Source: Oscillospiraceae bacterium
GTDB lineage: Bacteria > Bacillota > Clostridia > WRLR01
Assembly (NCBI GenBank): GCA_009777515.1
Contig: WRLR01000001.1
Span: 1 to 64,000 of the forward strand
Reading direction: 5' to 3'
Length of the DNA: 64,000 nt
The notes beneath the pieces are model-generated. The model worked only from the letters and a program-made list of their open reading frames with translations, was not told the DNA's origin and ran no database searches. Every line of letters starts with the position of its first letter. The first letter of the stretch is position 1. The position numbers were made by a program, and so were the translations under genes. This document shows positions 9,080-17,607 of the stretch, in pieces.

Positions 9080-9152
9080 GATAAATGGCATATAAATAAA
9101 AATGGCATAAAATGTTAATAATAACAGCAGGTTGCCATCTGGGAGGTTAATG

Positions 9153-9368
9153 ATGACTAAAGTATCAAAGGATATGATCATATCGGACGTGCTGCATCTT
9201 GACATCGGCACGGCGCCGATCTTTTTGGCGAACGGTATGCATTGCATTGGCTGCCCGTCGGCCAGCGGCGAGTCGATAGAAGACGCCTGCATGGTGCACG
9301 GCATGGACCCCGACAAGCTCATCGGCGAGCTGAACAGCTATTTTGAAAACAGCGCCACATCTGTTTAG
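9153..9368 (+). CDS. DUF1858 domain protein (redox-disulfide type small protein)
   Basis: 71 residues of DUF1858 type: an N-terminal strand-helix (MIISDVLHLD), then GMHCIGCPSASGESIEDAC. The CxxC pair plus a third Cys is the hallmark of the domain that often accompanies hybrid-cluster proteins, where a redox role is suspected but not proven. GGGAGG lies 6 bp before the ATG at 9153; another ATG is one codon earlier. The stop is 6 bp from the MATE gene, so the two are probably co-transcribed. No hybrid-cluster protein is nearby. Confidence 0.85.
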   Translation: MTKVSKDMIISDVLHLDIGTAPIFLANGMHCIGCPSASGESIEDACMVHGMDPDKLIGELNSYFENSATSV

Positions 9369-9374
9369 CCCATA

Positions 9375-10826
9375 ATGGAAGACGACGGCTCAAGCCGTAA
9401 ACCAGATGCAGAGGCCGAATCAAAGACGGGTACAGGGGGCGGTACCCGTGATCGGCAAATCGACATTGAAGTAACGACCAAAGCAGGCAAACGGCGGCTC
9501 ATATTCGATCTGACATGGCCGGCCCTGGCTGAGAACCTACTCGCATCCCTAGTATCCATCGTCGATATGATCATGGTTTCGTCACTGGGCGCGTACGCCA
9601 TTAGCGCTGTCGGCCTCGTGACGCAGCCGCGCTTTGTGCTGCTCTCGGCCTTTATGGCCCTCAGCATCGGCTCGACGGCCATGGTGGCGCGCTTCAAGGG
9701 CGCTCGCGAGCAGGAAAACGCCTGCATCGTGCTCAACCAGTCGCTCATCATGACATTTGGCATGACCGTCTTGCTGTGTACCCTGATGTTCGTTGCGGGC
9801 GAGCCGCTTGTGCGCCTCCTGGCCGGATCGAACATATCGGAGCAGACCGTGCAGGCGTCCTTTGAGTACCTGCGCATCATGATCATCGGCTTCCCCACGC
9901 TCGCGTTCACATTTTGCATAAACTCCATCCTCAGGGGCGTCGGCAACACCCGCGCCTCCTTCTATACAAACGCGACGGCAAACGTCGTAAACGTTTTCTT
10001 AAATTACTGCCTGATAGGCGGCAACTTTGGCTTTCCGGCTATGGGCGTTGCCGGGGCCTCGCTCGCGACGGTCATAGGCCAGACTGCGGCGCTGTGCGTG
10101 GCGGTGTATACCGTGGGGCGGGGCAGGGAGTATGTCTCATTTAGTATCCGGCTCCTCCGGCGGGTCGATTTTGGCATGATCAAAAGGATACTGCGCATCG
10201 GGCTCCCGGCCTTTGGCGAGCAGGTGATCATGCGAGTGGGGATGATGTTCTTTACGACCATCGTGACGTCGCTGGGCGACAGCTCGTATGCGTCGCACAT
10301 GATAGCCATGAACATCCAAATGCTGTCGTTTACGACCGGGATGGCCTTCGGCACCGCCTGTACGACCCTCGTCGGCCAGTGCCTCGGCAGGGTCCGGGTG
10401 GACCTGGCGAAACTGTACGTCAAGATGACGCAAAACATCGGGTTTGTAGTATCGTGCTTCGTCGCTCTGGCAATGTTTTTAGGCGCCGAATGGATCACGT
10501 CCATGTACTCCGACGACGCGGAGATCATCCGGCTCGCTGCGCTGATGCTCCGCATCATCGCCATCGTGAACCCCATATCCAACGCGCGCTTCATCTATAT
10601 CAGCTCGCTGCGCGGCGCGGGCGACTCGCGTTTTGCCGCCGTCATAACATTTGTCGGCGTCATATTGATAAGGCCGTTGATCAGCATCGCGCTCACTTCG
10701 CCAATGCTGCCGTTCCAGATTGGGCTCATGGGCATTTGGATCGGCCTGAGCTCTGACAGCGTCATCTGCTTCGTCATGAGCCGGATGCGCTACGCCCGAG
10801 GCAAATGGGTAAACATCAAAGTTTAA
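9375..10826 (+). CDS. MATE family multidrug/sodium antiporter
   Basis: 483 residues forming about 12 hydrophobic helices after a ~35-residue hydrophilic N-terminus. Family features include the start of helix 1 (DLTWPALAENLLASLVSIVD), PRFVLLSAFMALSIGS and the central repeat GLPAFGEQ. These exporters use a sodium or proton gradient to expel cationic drugs or metabolites across the cytoplasmic membrane. The substrate is unknown. The ATG at 9375 follows the DUF1858 stop by 6 bp. The length is normal. Confidence 0.92.
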   Translation: MEDDGSSRKPDAEAESKTGTGGGTRDRQIDIEVTTKAGKRRLIFDLTWPALAENLLASLVSIVDMIMVSSLGAYAISAVGLVTQPRFVLLSAFMALSIGSTAMVARFKGAREQENACIVLNQSLIMTFGMTVLLCTLMFVAGEPLVRLLAGSNISEQTVQASFEYLRIMIIGFPTLAFTFCINSILRGVGNTRASFYTNATANVVNVFLNYCLIGGNFGFPAMGVAGASLATVIGQTAALCVAVYTVGRGREYVSFSIRLLRRVDFGMIKRILRIGLPAFGEQVIMRVGMMFFTTIVTSLGDSSYASHMIAMNIQMLSFTTGMAFGTACTTLVGQCLGRVRVDLAKLYVKMTQNIGFVVSCFVALAMFLGAEWITSMYSDDAEIIRLAALMLRIIAIVNPISNARFIYISSLRGAGDSRFAAVITFVGVILIRPLISIALTSPMLPFQIGLMGIWIGLSSDSVICFVMSRMRYARGKWVNIKV

Positions 10827-10833
10827 GTACCGC

Positions 10834-10869
10834 CAAGTATGCATGCAAGTATGCTTACAAGTATGCATG
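10834..10869. repeat. 12-bp tandem array, three units
   Basis: CAAGTATGCATG, CAAGTATGCTTA, CAAGTATGCATG, beginning 8 bp after the MATE stop codon and lying between convergent genes. Confidence 0.8.
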
Positions 10870-10936
10870 CATCATTCTAGCGATATGACGACATGGCTTA
10901 TGTTGCGCACCGGTATCTTGCCGGCGCCTTTTCTAC

Positions 10937-11764
10937 TTAATGTATCGCCTTAATATATCGCCTCAAATACGCGATGGCCTGCCCCGCTGCGGACTTTGCG
11001 TCGGGGAGGGGCAGGGCCTCCACGGACACCCAGCCGTCGTAGCCTATTTCTTGCAGGGCGCCGGCCAGCGAAGCGAAATCCAGATGCCCCCAGCCCGGGG
11101 CGCGCCTGTTCGAGTCCGCCGCGTGGACATACCCGACCAGGTCCCTGTGCTCGCGCAGGCTCCCTTCAATTGAAGCGTCCTCAATGTTCATGTGAAAAAA
11201 GTCCGGCATGAGCCGGACATTGCCAATGCCGGCATGGCGCAGCATGTCGATCAGCGCCGCCCCGTCCGCCACGCTGTTTATGAAATTCGTCTCATAGCGG
11301 TTGACCGGCTCAAGCACCAGCCCCACGCCCCTGCGCTCTGCATGCGAGGCGACCGCCCCCATGCTCTCGGTAAAGCGCCCGGCAGCGTCGTCATACGAGT
11401 CGCCGTCCTCTACGTAGCCCCTCGCGCGCCCGATGTTGACCAGGCAGCCAAAGGCGGACGCCAGATTGACGATGCTCAGAAACTCCCGGACAGCCTTCTT
11501 GCGGACGGCCTCGTCGCGCGCGCTCAGCCACAGCTTCCTGTCCGCGAACAACTGCCCCGTGGACACGGCAGAAAGGGCCATTCCGTGCTTCCGCAGGAGG
11601 CCGTCGATATATTCCGGCGCAAACTCGCTCCCGTCGCGAACCGCCAGTTCGACGCCATCATACCCCAGTTCCGCCGCTGTGCCGATCCCTTGCCCGACGC
11701 CCCGGAAAACGGTAAACGCCGACGGCAGCGCACCCTCGGACGCGACGACGACAGCTATTTTCAT
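10937..11764 (-). CDS. Sugar-phosphate isomerase/epimerase-like TIM-barrel protein (AP-endonuclease-2 fold)
   Basis: 275 residues of the xylose-isomerase-like TIM barrel family. Metal ligands can be placed at the Glu in VLEPVNRYETN, the Asp and His in LMPDFFHMNIED, the His in YVHAADSNR, and the late Glu in WVSVEALPLP. Relatives isomerise or epimerise keto-sugars, inositol derivatives or hydroxypyruvate-type compounds; the substrate is not evident. The start ATG directly abuts the stop of the RpiB-like gene (TAGATG), showing translational coupling. Unlike the facing operon, its DNA is GC-rich like the rest of the window. Confidence 0.8.
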   Translation of the reverse strand: MKIAVVVASEGALPSAFTVFRGVGQGIGTAAELGYDGVELAVRDGSEFAPEYIDGLLRKHGMALSAVSTGQLFADRKLWLSARDEAVRKKAVREFLSIVNLASAFGCLVNIGRARGYVEDGDSYDDAAGRFTESMGAVASHAERRGVGLVLEPVNRYETNFINSVADGAALIDMLRHAGIGNVRLMPDFFHMNIEDASIEGSLREHRDLVGYVHAADSNRRAPGWGHLDFASLAGALQEIGYDGWVSVEALPLPDAKSAAGQAIAYLRRYIKAIH

Positions 11765-12265
11765 CTATTCCTCATCCTCCCTTGCTATGTGGCACAGGCC
11801 GCAGTCGCCTTCATTTAGCATCTCGTCCTCCGCGCCCCGGATCAAATCAAGGGAAATGTTGTGGCGGCCGCCCTCGAACTCGCTGGACAGCCAGTTGTCG
11901 ACGATGTCGTACGCTTCGTACTCGCCCGTGACCCTGCCGCCGAGACACAATATATTCGAGTCGTTGTGCATCCGGGTGGCCTTGGCCATGAACCCGCTGG
12001 TGCACAGCGCCGCGCGGATGCCCTTGAACTTATTGGCGATTATGCTCACGCCGATGCCCGTAGAGCATATGATGATGCCGCCCGCGCCGGGATTGTCCAA
12101 AACATTGCGGGCCACGCGCGCGGCGTAGTACGGGTACCTAACCGTCTCGGCGGTGTCGCTGCCGAGGTTCTCCACCTCATAGCCCTTTTCGGCGAGATGC
12201 TTCAAAAGCGCATTTTTGAGCACCAAACCGCCGTGATCATTAGCAATATACAAACGAGTAAACAT
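11765..12265 (-). CDS. RpiB/LacAB family sugar isomerase
   Basis: 166 residues. The fold and active site are clear: NDHGG near the start (Asp10, His11), the catalytic Cys67 in IIICSTGIGVSIIANK, the ring-opening pair His100-Asn101 in RMHNDSN, and an Arg in FEGGRH. The family interconverts aldose and ketose phosphates (ribose-5-P, allose-6-P, galactose-6-P, tetrose phosphates), and one branch (SqwI) acts on sulfo-erythrose. The phosphate-site loop after FEGGRH differs from classical RpiB. The tail is Cys/acid-rich (GDCGLCHIAREDEE). The RBS is GGAGGGG. Its place opposite a transketolase operon argues for a peripheral-sugar role over the pentose pathway. Confidence 0.82.
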   Translation of the reverse strand: MFTRLYIANDHGGLVLKNALLKHLAEKGYEVENLGSDTAETVRYPYYAARVARNVLDNPGAGGIIICSTGIGVSIIANKFKGIRAALCTSGFMAKATRMHNDSNILCLGGRVTGEYEAYDIVDNWLSSEFEGGRHNISLDLIRGAEDEMLNEGDCGLCHIAREDEE

Positions 12266-12338
12266 AATAGACCCCTCCATGTCCAAAGCCCAACCACACA
12301 TATCCCATGTCTAACCACCCGCATACAACACAACGTAC

Positions 12339-12391
12339 CAAACCAAACTATAGAGAACAAACCAAACTATAACAAAACAATCCAAACTAAA
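12339..12391. promoter_or_regulatory. Direct repeats, candidate DeoR-family operator
   Basis: CAAACCAAACTATA occurs exactly at 12339-12352 and 12358-12371, with a variant CAATCCAAACTAAA at 12378-12391. The spacing is 19-20 bp, close to two helical turns. They lie in the 290-bp divergent gap between rpiB-like and deoR. DeoR-type regulators often bind such direct repeats; binding here is inferred. Confidence 0.45.
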
Positions 12392-12493
12392 CAATAGCAA
12401 ACAAAGCTATACCAACCAAAATAAAGACACTTGGTATTCAACACATATCCTATATCAAACCCAATAATTTAACAATATATTATATGTAAAGTG

Positions 12494-12522
12494 TTGACTT
12501 TTGTTTTTTTGGTATATACAAT
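12494..12522 (+). promoter_or_regulatory. Sigma-A-type promoter for the sugar operon
   Basis: TTGACT (12494-12499) and TACAAT (12517-12522) are spaced 17 bp, 35 bp before the deoR start codon. Confidence 0.75.
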
Positions 12523-12557
12523 ACAATAAATCACAACAAAAACGGTGGAATTTACAT

Positions 12558-13331
12558 ATGATTAGTACTCAAAGACGAAACAAAATTAAGCAGCTTATTC
12601 TTACTCAAGGCAGTGTAAATACAGGGGAGTTAGCGGAATTGTTTAATGTAACCGGCGAGACGATACGGCGCGATCTCAATTTATTGGAGAGCGAAGGATA
12701 TATCAAAAAAAATTATGGGGGAGCCGTCGCTGTCGAAGAATTACATAAATTGTTCAACAGCATACCGCCCGTGCAACAGCGCAAATTCAGCAATTCGGGC
12801 GACAAAGCGCGCATAGCCATGGCTGCCGCGCAAATGATTAAAGAGGATATGTGCGTTTATTTTGATGCGGGCTCCACAACCAGTTCGTTGCTACGTTTCA
12901 TTGAGTGCGAAAAACTCAATGTCGTGACGAACAGCGTAGATATAGCTGCGGACTGCGCCGCTAAGGATAATTGGAATGTAGTTGTGGTCGGGGGGCAGTT
13001 GATAAAAAAATCTATGTGCTTGATAGGTTCGGAAGCTGAATCCCACATTTGCATGCTGAACATTGACATTGCATTCATAGGGAGCAGCGGGGTGTCCCAT
13101 CATAGGAGTTTTACAAGTTCCAGCGAGCAAGAAGCGAAATTAAAAAGAACAGCGATCTCCAGGGCTTGCCGTTCTGTCGTTATGGCGGATAAATCAAAAT
13201 TTACCAGATCATATTTATATACATTCGCAGTATTTAATGACATAGATTGCTTCATTACTTCCGAAGGCGGCGTGGACGACGCTTTTCGCTTAAAGGCGAA
13301 AGAGGCCGGTATGGAACTGATCATAGTGTGA
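12558..13331 (+). CDS. DeoR/GlpR family transcriptional regulator
   Basis: 257 residues. An N-terminal winged helix-turn-helix (residues ~3-57: GSVNTGELAELFNVTGETIRRD is the recognition part) is followed by the DeoR sugar-phosphate-sensor domain with YFDAGSTT, VVTNSVDIA, VVGGQL and MADKSKF. Family members usually repress a sugar operon and are released by a phosphorylated (or similarly acidic) sugar intermediate. The ATG at 12558 follows GGTGG. As first gene of the operon it is probably autoregulated and may also control the divergent isomerase pair. Its codons are clearly AT-richer than those of surrounding genes. Confidence 0.92.
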   Translation: MISTQRRNKIKQLILTQGSVNTGELAELFNVTGETIRRDLNLLESEGYIKKNYGGAVAVEELHKLFNSIPPVQQRKFSNSGDKARIAMAAAQMIKEDMCVYFDAGSTTSSLLRFIECEKLNVVTNSVDIAADCAAKDNWNVVVVGGQLIKKSMCLIGSEAESHICMLNIDIAFIGSSGVSHHRSFTSSSEQEAKLKRTAISRACRSVVMADKSKFTRSYLYTFAVFNDIDCFITSEGGVDDAFRLKAKEAGMELIIV

Positions 13332-13345
13332 TCTCCATTATTTAG

Positions 13346-13359
13346 CATCATATATGATG
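13346..13359. promoter_or_regulatory. Palindrome between deoR and the binding-protein gene
   Basis: The perfect 14-bp palindrome CATCATATATGATG lies 14 bp after the deoR stop and 40 bp before the next start. It could be an operator or a small hairpin; no function is shown. Confidence 0.35.
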
Positions 13360-13399
13360 TTGAATATAAAAAGGATGATAGTCATAAGGAGGGTATGTT

Positions 13400-14866
13400 A
13401 TGCAGTATAAGAGGGTTTGTGCATTTATTTTAGCCGTAGTAATGTCGCTCTCACTGGCAGCTTGCGGGGGCGGCGGCGGGGCGGCGACGACTCAGGCGGC
13501 TACTACCGCTGCAGCCGCTACGGCGGCCGCTACGACTGCCGCCGCTACGGAAGCTGCAACAACATTAGCGGAGCCGGTTGAAATCATCACGTGGGGGATC
13601 AACCCGGTACAAGTTGGCAGCGGCAATGAAGGTATGATCAACGCTTTCAATGAGGCGCACCCACACATTAAACTCATACCGCAATCAACACCGGGAACAG
13701 ACACCGCCAGCTACGCTACACAGGACATATCAAAATTGTTGGCCGCCATTGCCGCCGGGACGCCGCCGGACGTGACTTGGCTGGATCGCTTCACCGTATC
13801 GCAATTCGCTTCAAGGGACGCGCTTACGCCAATAACAGAATATGTAAACAATAGCGATCTCGATTTGGCCGATTTCCGCGAATACGCTGTTTGGGAGATC
13901 ACATTCGACAACCAGATTTGGGCGCTGCCGTGGGCGACCGATGTGCGCATCATGTACTGGAACAAGGACATATTTGAGGAAGAGGGGTTTGATCCCGAAG
14001 TGCCGCCACAGACTTGGGAGGAGCTCATCGACTTTGGCCTGAGAATGACAAAATACGATGATGCCGGCAATATAACCCGGATTGGCTATACCCCTCGTTA
14101 TGCCAGCAGTTGGCTCTATTTGTACGGTTTCCAGACTGAATCGCAATGGCTCAGCGAAGATGGCAAAACTGCGCTGATCAATGCTGCGGAGCCGCTTAAA
14201 GCGTTGGAATTCATGGTTAGGGCTATGGACAATATTGGTGGCGCCGAAACGGTCATGGCGCTGTCAGGTTCATTTTTATCCGGGGCCGACCACCCTTTCC
14301 TAAACGATCAACTGGCTATGTTTATCACGGACACTAGCATGAACACAAACATCGTGCGATATAAACCGGAGATGAATTTTGGCACCGCGCCCGTGCCCGT
14401 CCCGGAAGATGGAGCATCGCCGAAGTCATATGGCGGAGGATGGTCATATTGCATACCCAAAGGCGCCGCAAACCCCGAATTGAGCTTTGAGGTGATGAAA
14501 TGGCTGATAACCGAGGGCATTATTGTACAGCAGGCCGGGGTCGCGGCTTTTAGCAAGGAGGAGTATGGCATCGATGTCCATTTGCCGCCTTTTTCCGCCT
14601 ATCTGCCCACGCTGGACAGATTAAAGGAAATATACATTGATCCAATTACGATCCCCAATGTCATACAAGCGTTAAAGACAACGGAAGACGCGATGGGTTA
14701 CTCTACATGCCGCCCTGTCAGCCCGGTTGGCGAAATTATTTTTACTGAAATGAATAGGGCGACAGAGAGGGCGCTTTATCATGAACTAACGCCGCAAGAA
14801 GCGCTCGACGAAGCCAATGTCATTATCCAGACAGAGCTTGACAAGTTCTGGGACTCTATTAGCTAA
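13400..14866 (+). CDS. ABC sugar transporter, extracellular solute-binding lipoprotein (family 1)
   Basis: 488 residues. The signal peptide ends in a lipobox (LSLAACGG, lipid-modified Cys22), followed by an Ala/Thr-rich linker of ~30 residues. The mature domain is a family-1 (MalE-like) binding protein: AFNEAHPHIKL, AAIAAGTPPDVTWLD, ALPWATDVRIMYWNKDIF. It captures a sugar or oligosaccharide outside the membrane for the two permeases downstream. The RBS is AAGGAGG. The specificity cannot be inferred from sequence. A stable hairpin follows the gene and may protect its mRNA. Confidence 0.92.
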   Translation: MQYKRVCAFILAVVMSLSLAACGGGGGAATTQAATTAAAATAAATTAAATEAATTLAEPVEIITWGINPVQVGSGNEGMINAFNEAHPHIKLIPQSTPGTDTASYATQDISKLLAAIAAGTPPDVTWLDRFTVSQFASRDALTPITEYVNNSDLDLADFREYAVWEITFDNQIWALPWATDVRIMYWNKDIFEEEGFDPEVPPQTWEELIDFGLRMTKYDDAGNITRIGYTPRYASSWLYLYGFQTESQWLSEDGKTALINAAEPLKALEFMVRAMDNIGGAETVMALSGSFLSGADHPFLNDQLAMFITDTSMNTNIVRYKPEMNFGTAPVPVPEDGASPKSYGGGWSYCIPKGAANPELSFEVMKWLITEGIIVQQAGVAAFSKEEYGIDVHLPPFSAYLPTLDRLKEIYIDPITIPNVIQALKTTEDAMGYSTCRPVSPVGEIIFTEMNRATERALYHELTPQEALDEANVIIQTELDKFWDSIS

Positions 14867-14895
14867 TGGTAATAACATAAGGATAACAGGTGCGT

Positions 14896-14958
14896 CCCGG
14901 GCCGCTGTTCAGTTCAGGCGGGCTAAGGTTTCAGGCCGTCATATAGCAGCGGCCCGGG
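14896..14958 (+). promoter_or_regulatory. Intra-operon hairpin between binding protein and permease
   Basis: A perfect 12-bp GC stem (CCCGGGCCGCTG at 14896-14907, CAGCGGCCCGGG at 14947-14958) encloses a 39-nt loop, with no T-run after it. Such hairpins after binding-protein genes commonly stabilise the upstream mRNA or thin transcription so that more binding protein than permease is made. Confidence 0.65.
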
Positions 14959-14994
14959 TATCTTCGCCCTCTAGGGTAAGGAGGTGAAACTATA

Positions 14995-15873
14995 ATGAGG
15001 ATGAAAAACAAAGAGGCGCTTGCCGGTTATATGTTCGCATTGCCTTGGATACTCGGTTTTTTATTTTTTACCCTAATACCGATAACGCAGTCCATAATAT
15101 ATAGCTTTATGGACTATAACATTCTACAGCCCCCAAAATGGGTAGGCTTTGACAATTACCGCAATATGGTAAACGACAGGATATTTTGGAAGGCGCTTTC
15201 CAATACCCTGTACTACGTGGCGTTCAGCGTCCCGCTTACGATGCTTGTTGGCCTTGTCATCGCCATGCTGCTAAATAATGATATATCCGGCATAGCCGTG
15301 TATAGGACCCTATACTATATGCCGTCGATTGTTCCCGTTGTGGCGTCCACTATTTTATGGCTGTGGATATTCAATCCCAATTTCGGCATATTGACCACCA
15401 TTGTCAGGATGTTTGGGGTGAAATCGCCCGCTTGGCTTGCCGATCCCCAATGGTCGAAGCGATCATTGGTGATCATGGCGCTCTGGAGCGCGGGTAGGGG
15501 GATGATCATCTATGTGGCCGGACTAAAAAACATCTCCCGCGTATACTATGAAGCTGCGGAAATTGATGGCGCGAGCCGTTTGAAAAGGCTCGTTTGGATC
15601 ACAATCCCATTGCTTACGCCGACACTGTTCTTTCAATTGGTAATGGGCATAATAGACTCTTTCCAAGTCTTTACGCAGGCGTTTATCATGACGGCGGGCG
15701 GGCCAAACGACTCCACCCTTTTCTATGTATTATATTTATATAATAACGCTTTCAGCTTTTGGAAAATGGGGTATGCCTCGTCCTTGGCTTGGGTACTGCT
15801 TATCATCATTATGGTTATAACTTCAATCAATTTTATTGTTTCCAAATATTGGGTGCAATATGATCAGAGCTAA
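14995..15873 (+). CDS. ABC sugar transporter permease (MalF/UgpA-like)
   Basis: 292 residues with six predicted membrane helices; helix 1 covers about residues 13-33. The EAA loop that docks the ATPase reads YEAAEIDGASRLKRLVWITIPLL. It forms a heterodimeric channel with the next gene product. AAGGAGGTGAAA precedes the ATG. No ATP-binding subunit is encoded in the operon, as is common in Bacillota where a shared MsmX/UgpC-type ATPase elsewhere energises several importers. Confidence 0.94.
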   Translation: MRMKNKEALAGYMFALPWILGFLFFTLIPITQSIIYSFMDYNILQPPKWVGFDNYRNMVNDRIFWKALSNTLYYVAFSVPLTMLVGLVIAMLLNNDISGIAVYRTLYYMPSIVPVVASTILWLWIFNPNFGILTTIVRMFGVKSPAWLADPQWSKRSLVIMALWSAGRGMIIYVAGLKNISRVYYEAAEIDGASRLKRLVWITIPLLTPTLFFQLVMGIIDSFQVFTQAFIMTAGGPNDSTLFYVLYLYNNAFSFWKMGYASSLAWVLLIIIMVITSINFIVSKYWVQYDQS

Positions 15874-15902
15874 ATAATTTACTGTTGGAGAAGGTGAATG
15901 GA

Positions 15903-16751
15903 ATGACTAAATTGGGAAAACGCAGGAGATTGTTTTCTAAAATCACCAGGCATGTCTTTTTATTGGGCGGCGCTTTGGTATTCATGTTCCCTCTCTATTG
16001 GTTGATATCAACATCGTTGAAGCATGAGAAGCAGATATTTGTGCTCCCCCCGCAACTGATACCCAACCCTGTAATCATCGACAACTATACCCGCATGTGG
16101 AGGCACTTTCCATTTTTGAAATTCCTGTCGAATACCGGGTTTGTTACAGCAATGGGGGTCGTGGGGGTGCTGGTGTCGGCGCCGATGGTAGCATACGCGT
16201 TCGCCAGGTTGAGGTGGCCCGGGCGCAATTTATGGTTCATGGTTATGATGGCGACAATGATGATACCTTCGCAGGTGACGATGATACCGCTGTACATTAT
16301 TTTTAAAGAGATCAATTGGATTGACACGTTCCTTCCTCTTTGGGTCCCGGCATGGTTTGGCGGCGGCGCGTTCAGTATATTTTTGGTCAGGCAGTTCTTA
16401 ATGACTACCCCCAAGGAAATGGAGGAAAGCGCTTTTATAGACGGGGCGAACTATTTGCAAATATATATTCGGATCATGCTGCCCCTGGTATATCCTCCGC
16501 TGACGACCATAGCCATATTCCGGTTCATGAACTCCTGGAACGATTTTATGGGCCCGCTTATCTATATCAATAACCAAAACAAATATACCCTGTCGCTTGG
16601 ACTCAGGCTCTTTCAGCAGCAAACAGGCACTGCTGAATACGGCATGATGATGGCTGCCACTGTGTTAATGGTGCTGCCGGTTATATTATTTTTCTTTCTG
16701 GGGCAAAAGCAGTTTATTGAGGGCGTGGTGTTGACCGGCATGAAAAACTGA
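15903..16751 (+). CDS. ABC sugar transporter permease (MalG/UgpE-like)
   Basis: 282 residues with six membrane helices; the ATPase-docking EAA loop is MEESAFIDGANYLQIYIRI. It partners the preceding permease. The ATG at 15903 is preferred because GGAGAAGG lies about 9 bp upstream; an earlier in-frame TTG or GTG is less likely. The gap to the preceding gene is 29 bp and to the transketolase gene 13 bp, consistent with one transcript. Confidence 0.94.
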   Translation: MTKLGKRRRLFSKITRHVFLLGGALVFMFPLYWLISTSLKHEKQIFVLPPQLIPNPVIIDNYTRMWRHFPFLKFLSNTGFVTAMGVVGVLVSAPMVAYAFARLRWPGRNLWFMVMMATMMIPSQVTMIPLYIIFKEINWIDTFLPLWVPAWFGGGAFSIFLVRQFLMTTPKEMEESAFIDGANYLQIYIRIMLPLVYPPLTTIAIFRFMNSWNDFMGPLIYINNQNKYTLSLGLRLFQQQTGTAEYGMMMAATVLMVLPVILFFFLGQKQFIEGVVLTGMKN

Positions 16752-16764
16752 GGAAGGAGAGTAT

Positions 16765-17607
16765 ATGGATAGCAAAACGGATGATCATATACTGTATTTA
16801 ACAAAACTATCAAGATATTTTCGCAGGCAAGTCATTAAAATGGTTTATAAGGCCCAAAGCGGCCACATTGGCGGTTCTCTTTCTTGCGCCGAAATACTTA
16901 CAGTCCTGTATTTTAGCGAAATGCGGGTAGACCCTGCCAACAGCCATTGGGAAGACAGGGATCGTTTTGTGGCTTCTAAAGGCCACTGCGCCCCAATGCT
17001 GTACGCCGTTTTGGCTAAAAGGGGTTTCTTCCCGGAAGAAGAACTGCTTACGCTGAGGACTTTGGGAAGCAGGCTTCAAGGGCATCCAAATATGTCGACT
17101 ATCAAAGGCGTCGACATTTCGACAGGTTCGCTGGGCATGGGGCTCTCGGTAGGGCTCGGCATGGCGATATCGGCCCGTTTGCTTGGCAAGGGTTTTTATA
17201 CTTACGTGCTTATGGGCGATGGCGAGCTTCAGGAAGGGCAAGTATGGGAGTCGGCCATGTCCGCTTCCAAGTTCTGCGTAGACAATTGCATAGCCATAGT
17301 TGATCATAATAAGGTCCAACTCGACGGCAAGGTCGACGATATAATGCCCCTGGGGGATTTGGCGCTTAAATGGCGCTCTTTCGGATGGAACGTCATCGAA
17401 GCTGACGGGCACGATGTACAGGACATGTTAAAAGCAATCAACCATGCCAAATCCGTTAAAAAAACACCTTCCGTCATTATTGCGGACACAGTCAAGGGCA
17501 AAGGCGTTTCGTTCATGGAAAATAATCATAAATGGCACGGCGCTGTAATAGGTAAGGACGATTATGAATCGGCTATGCGCGAGTTAGGCGGTGAAGCGGA
17601 TGATTGA
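16765..17607 (+). CDS. Transketolase, N-terminal (TPP-binding) subunit
   Basis: 280 residues forming the thiamine-diphosphate domain of a split transketolase. The invariant His is in KAQSGHIGGSLS, a further active-site His in KGHCAP, and the TPP/metal motif is GDGELQEG...NKVQLDG. It pairs with the next gene to move a two-carbon ketol unit between sugars. Split transketolases are frequent in peripheral sugar pathways, such as AptAB for apulose-4-phosphate and SqwGH for sulfo-fructose and sulfo-erythrulose. The family alone does not give the substrate. Its stop overlaps the next start by 8 bp, so the subunits are made together. Confidence 0.93.
   Translation: MDSKTDDHILYLTKLSRYFRRQVIKMVYKAQSGHIGGSLSCAEILTVLYFSEMRVDPANSHWEDRDRFVASKGHCAPMLYAVLAKRGFFPEEELLTLRTLGSRLQGHPNMSTIKGVDISTGSLGMGLSVGLGMAISARLLGKGFYTYVLMGDGELQEGQVWESAMSASKFCVDNCIAIVDHNKVQLDGKVDDIMPLGDLALKWRSFGWNVIEADGHDVQDMLKAINHAKSVKKTPSVIIADTVKGKGVSFMENNHKWHGAVIGKDDYESAMRELGGEADD

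Noticed and set aside
11765-12265. RpiB-like gene as the house-keeping pentose-phosphate isomerase
   Set aside because: Possible, but its coupling to a TIM-barrel isomerase, the divergent transketolase operon and its altered phosphate-site loop favour a peripheral role.
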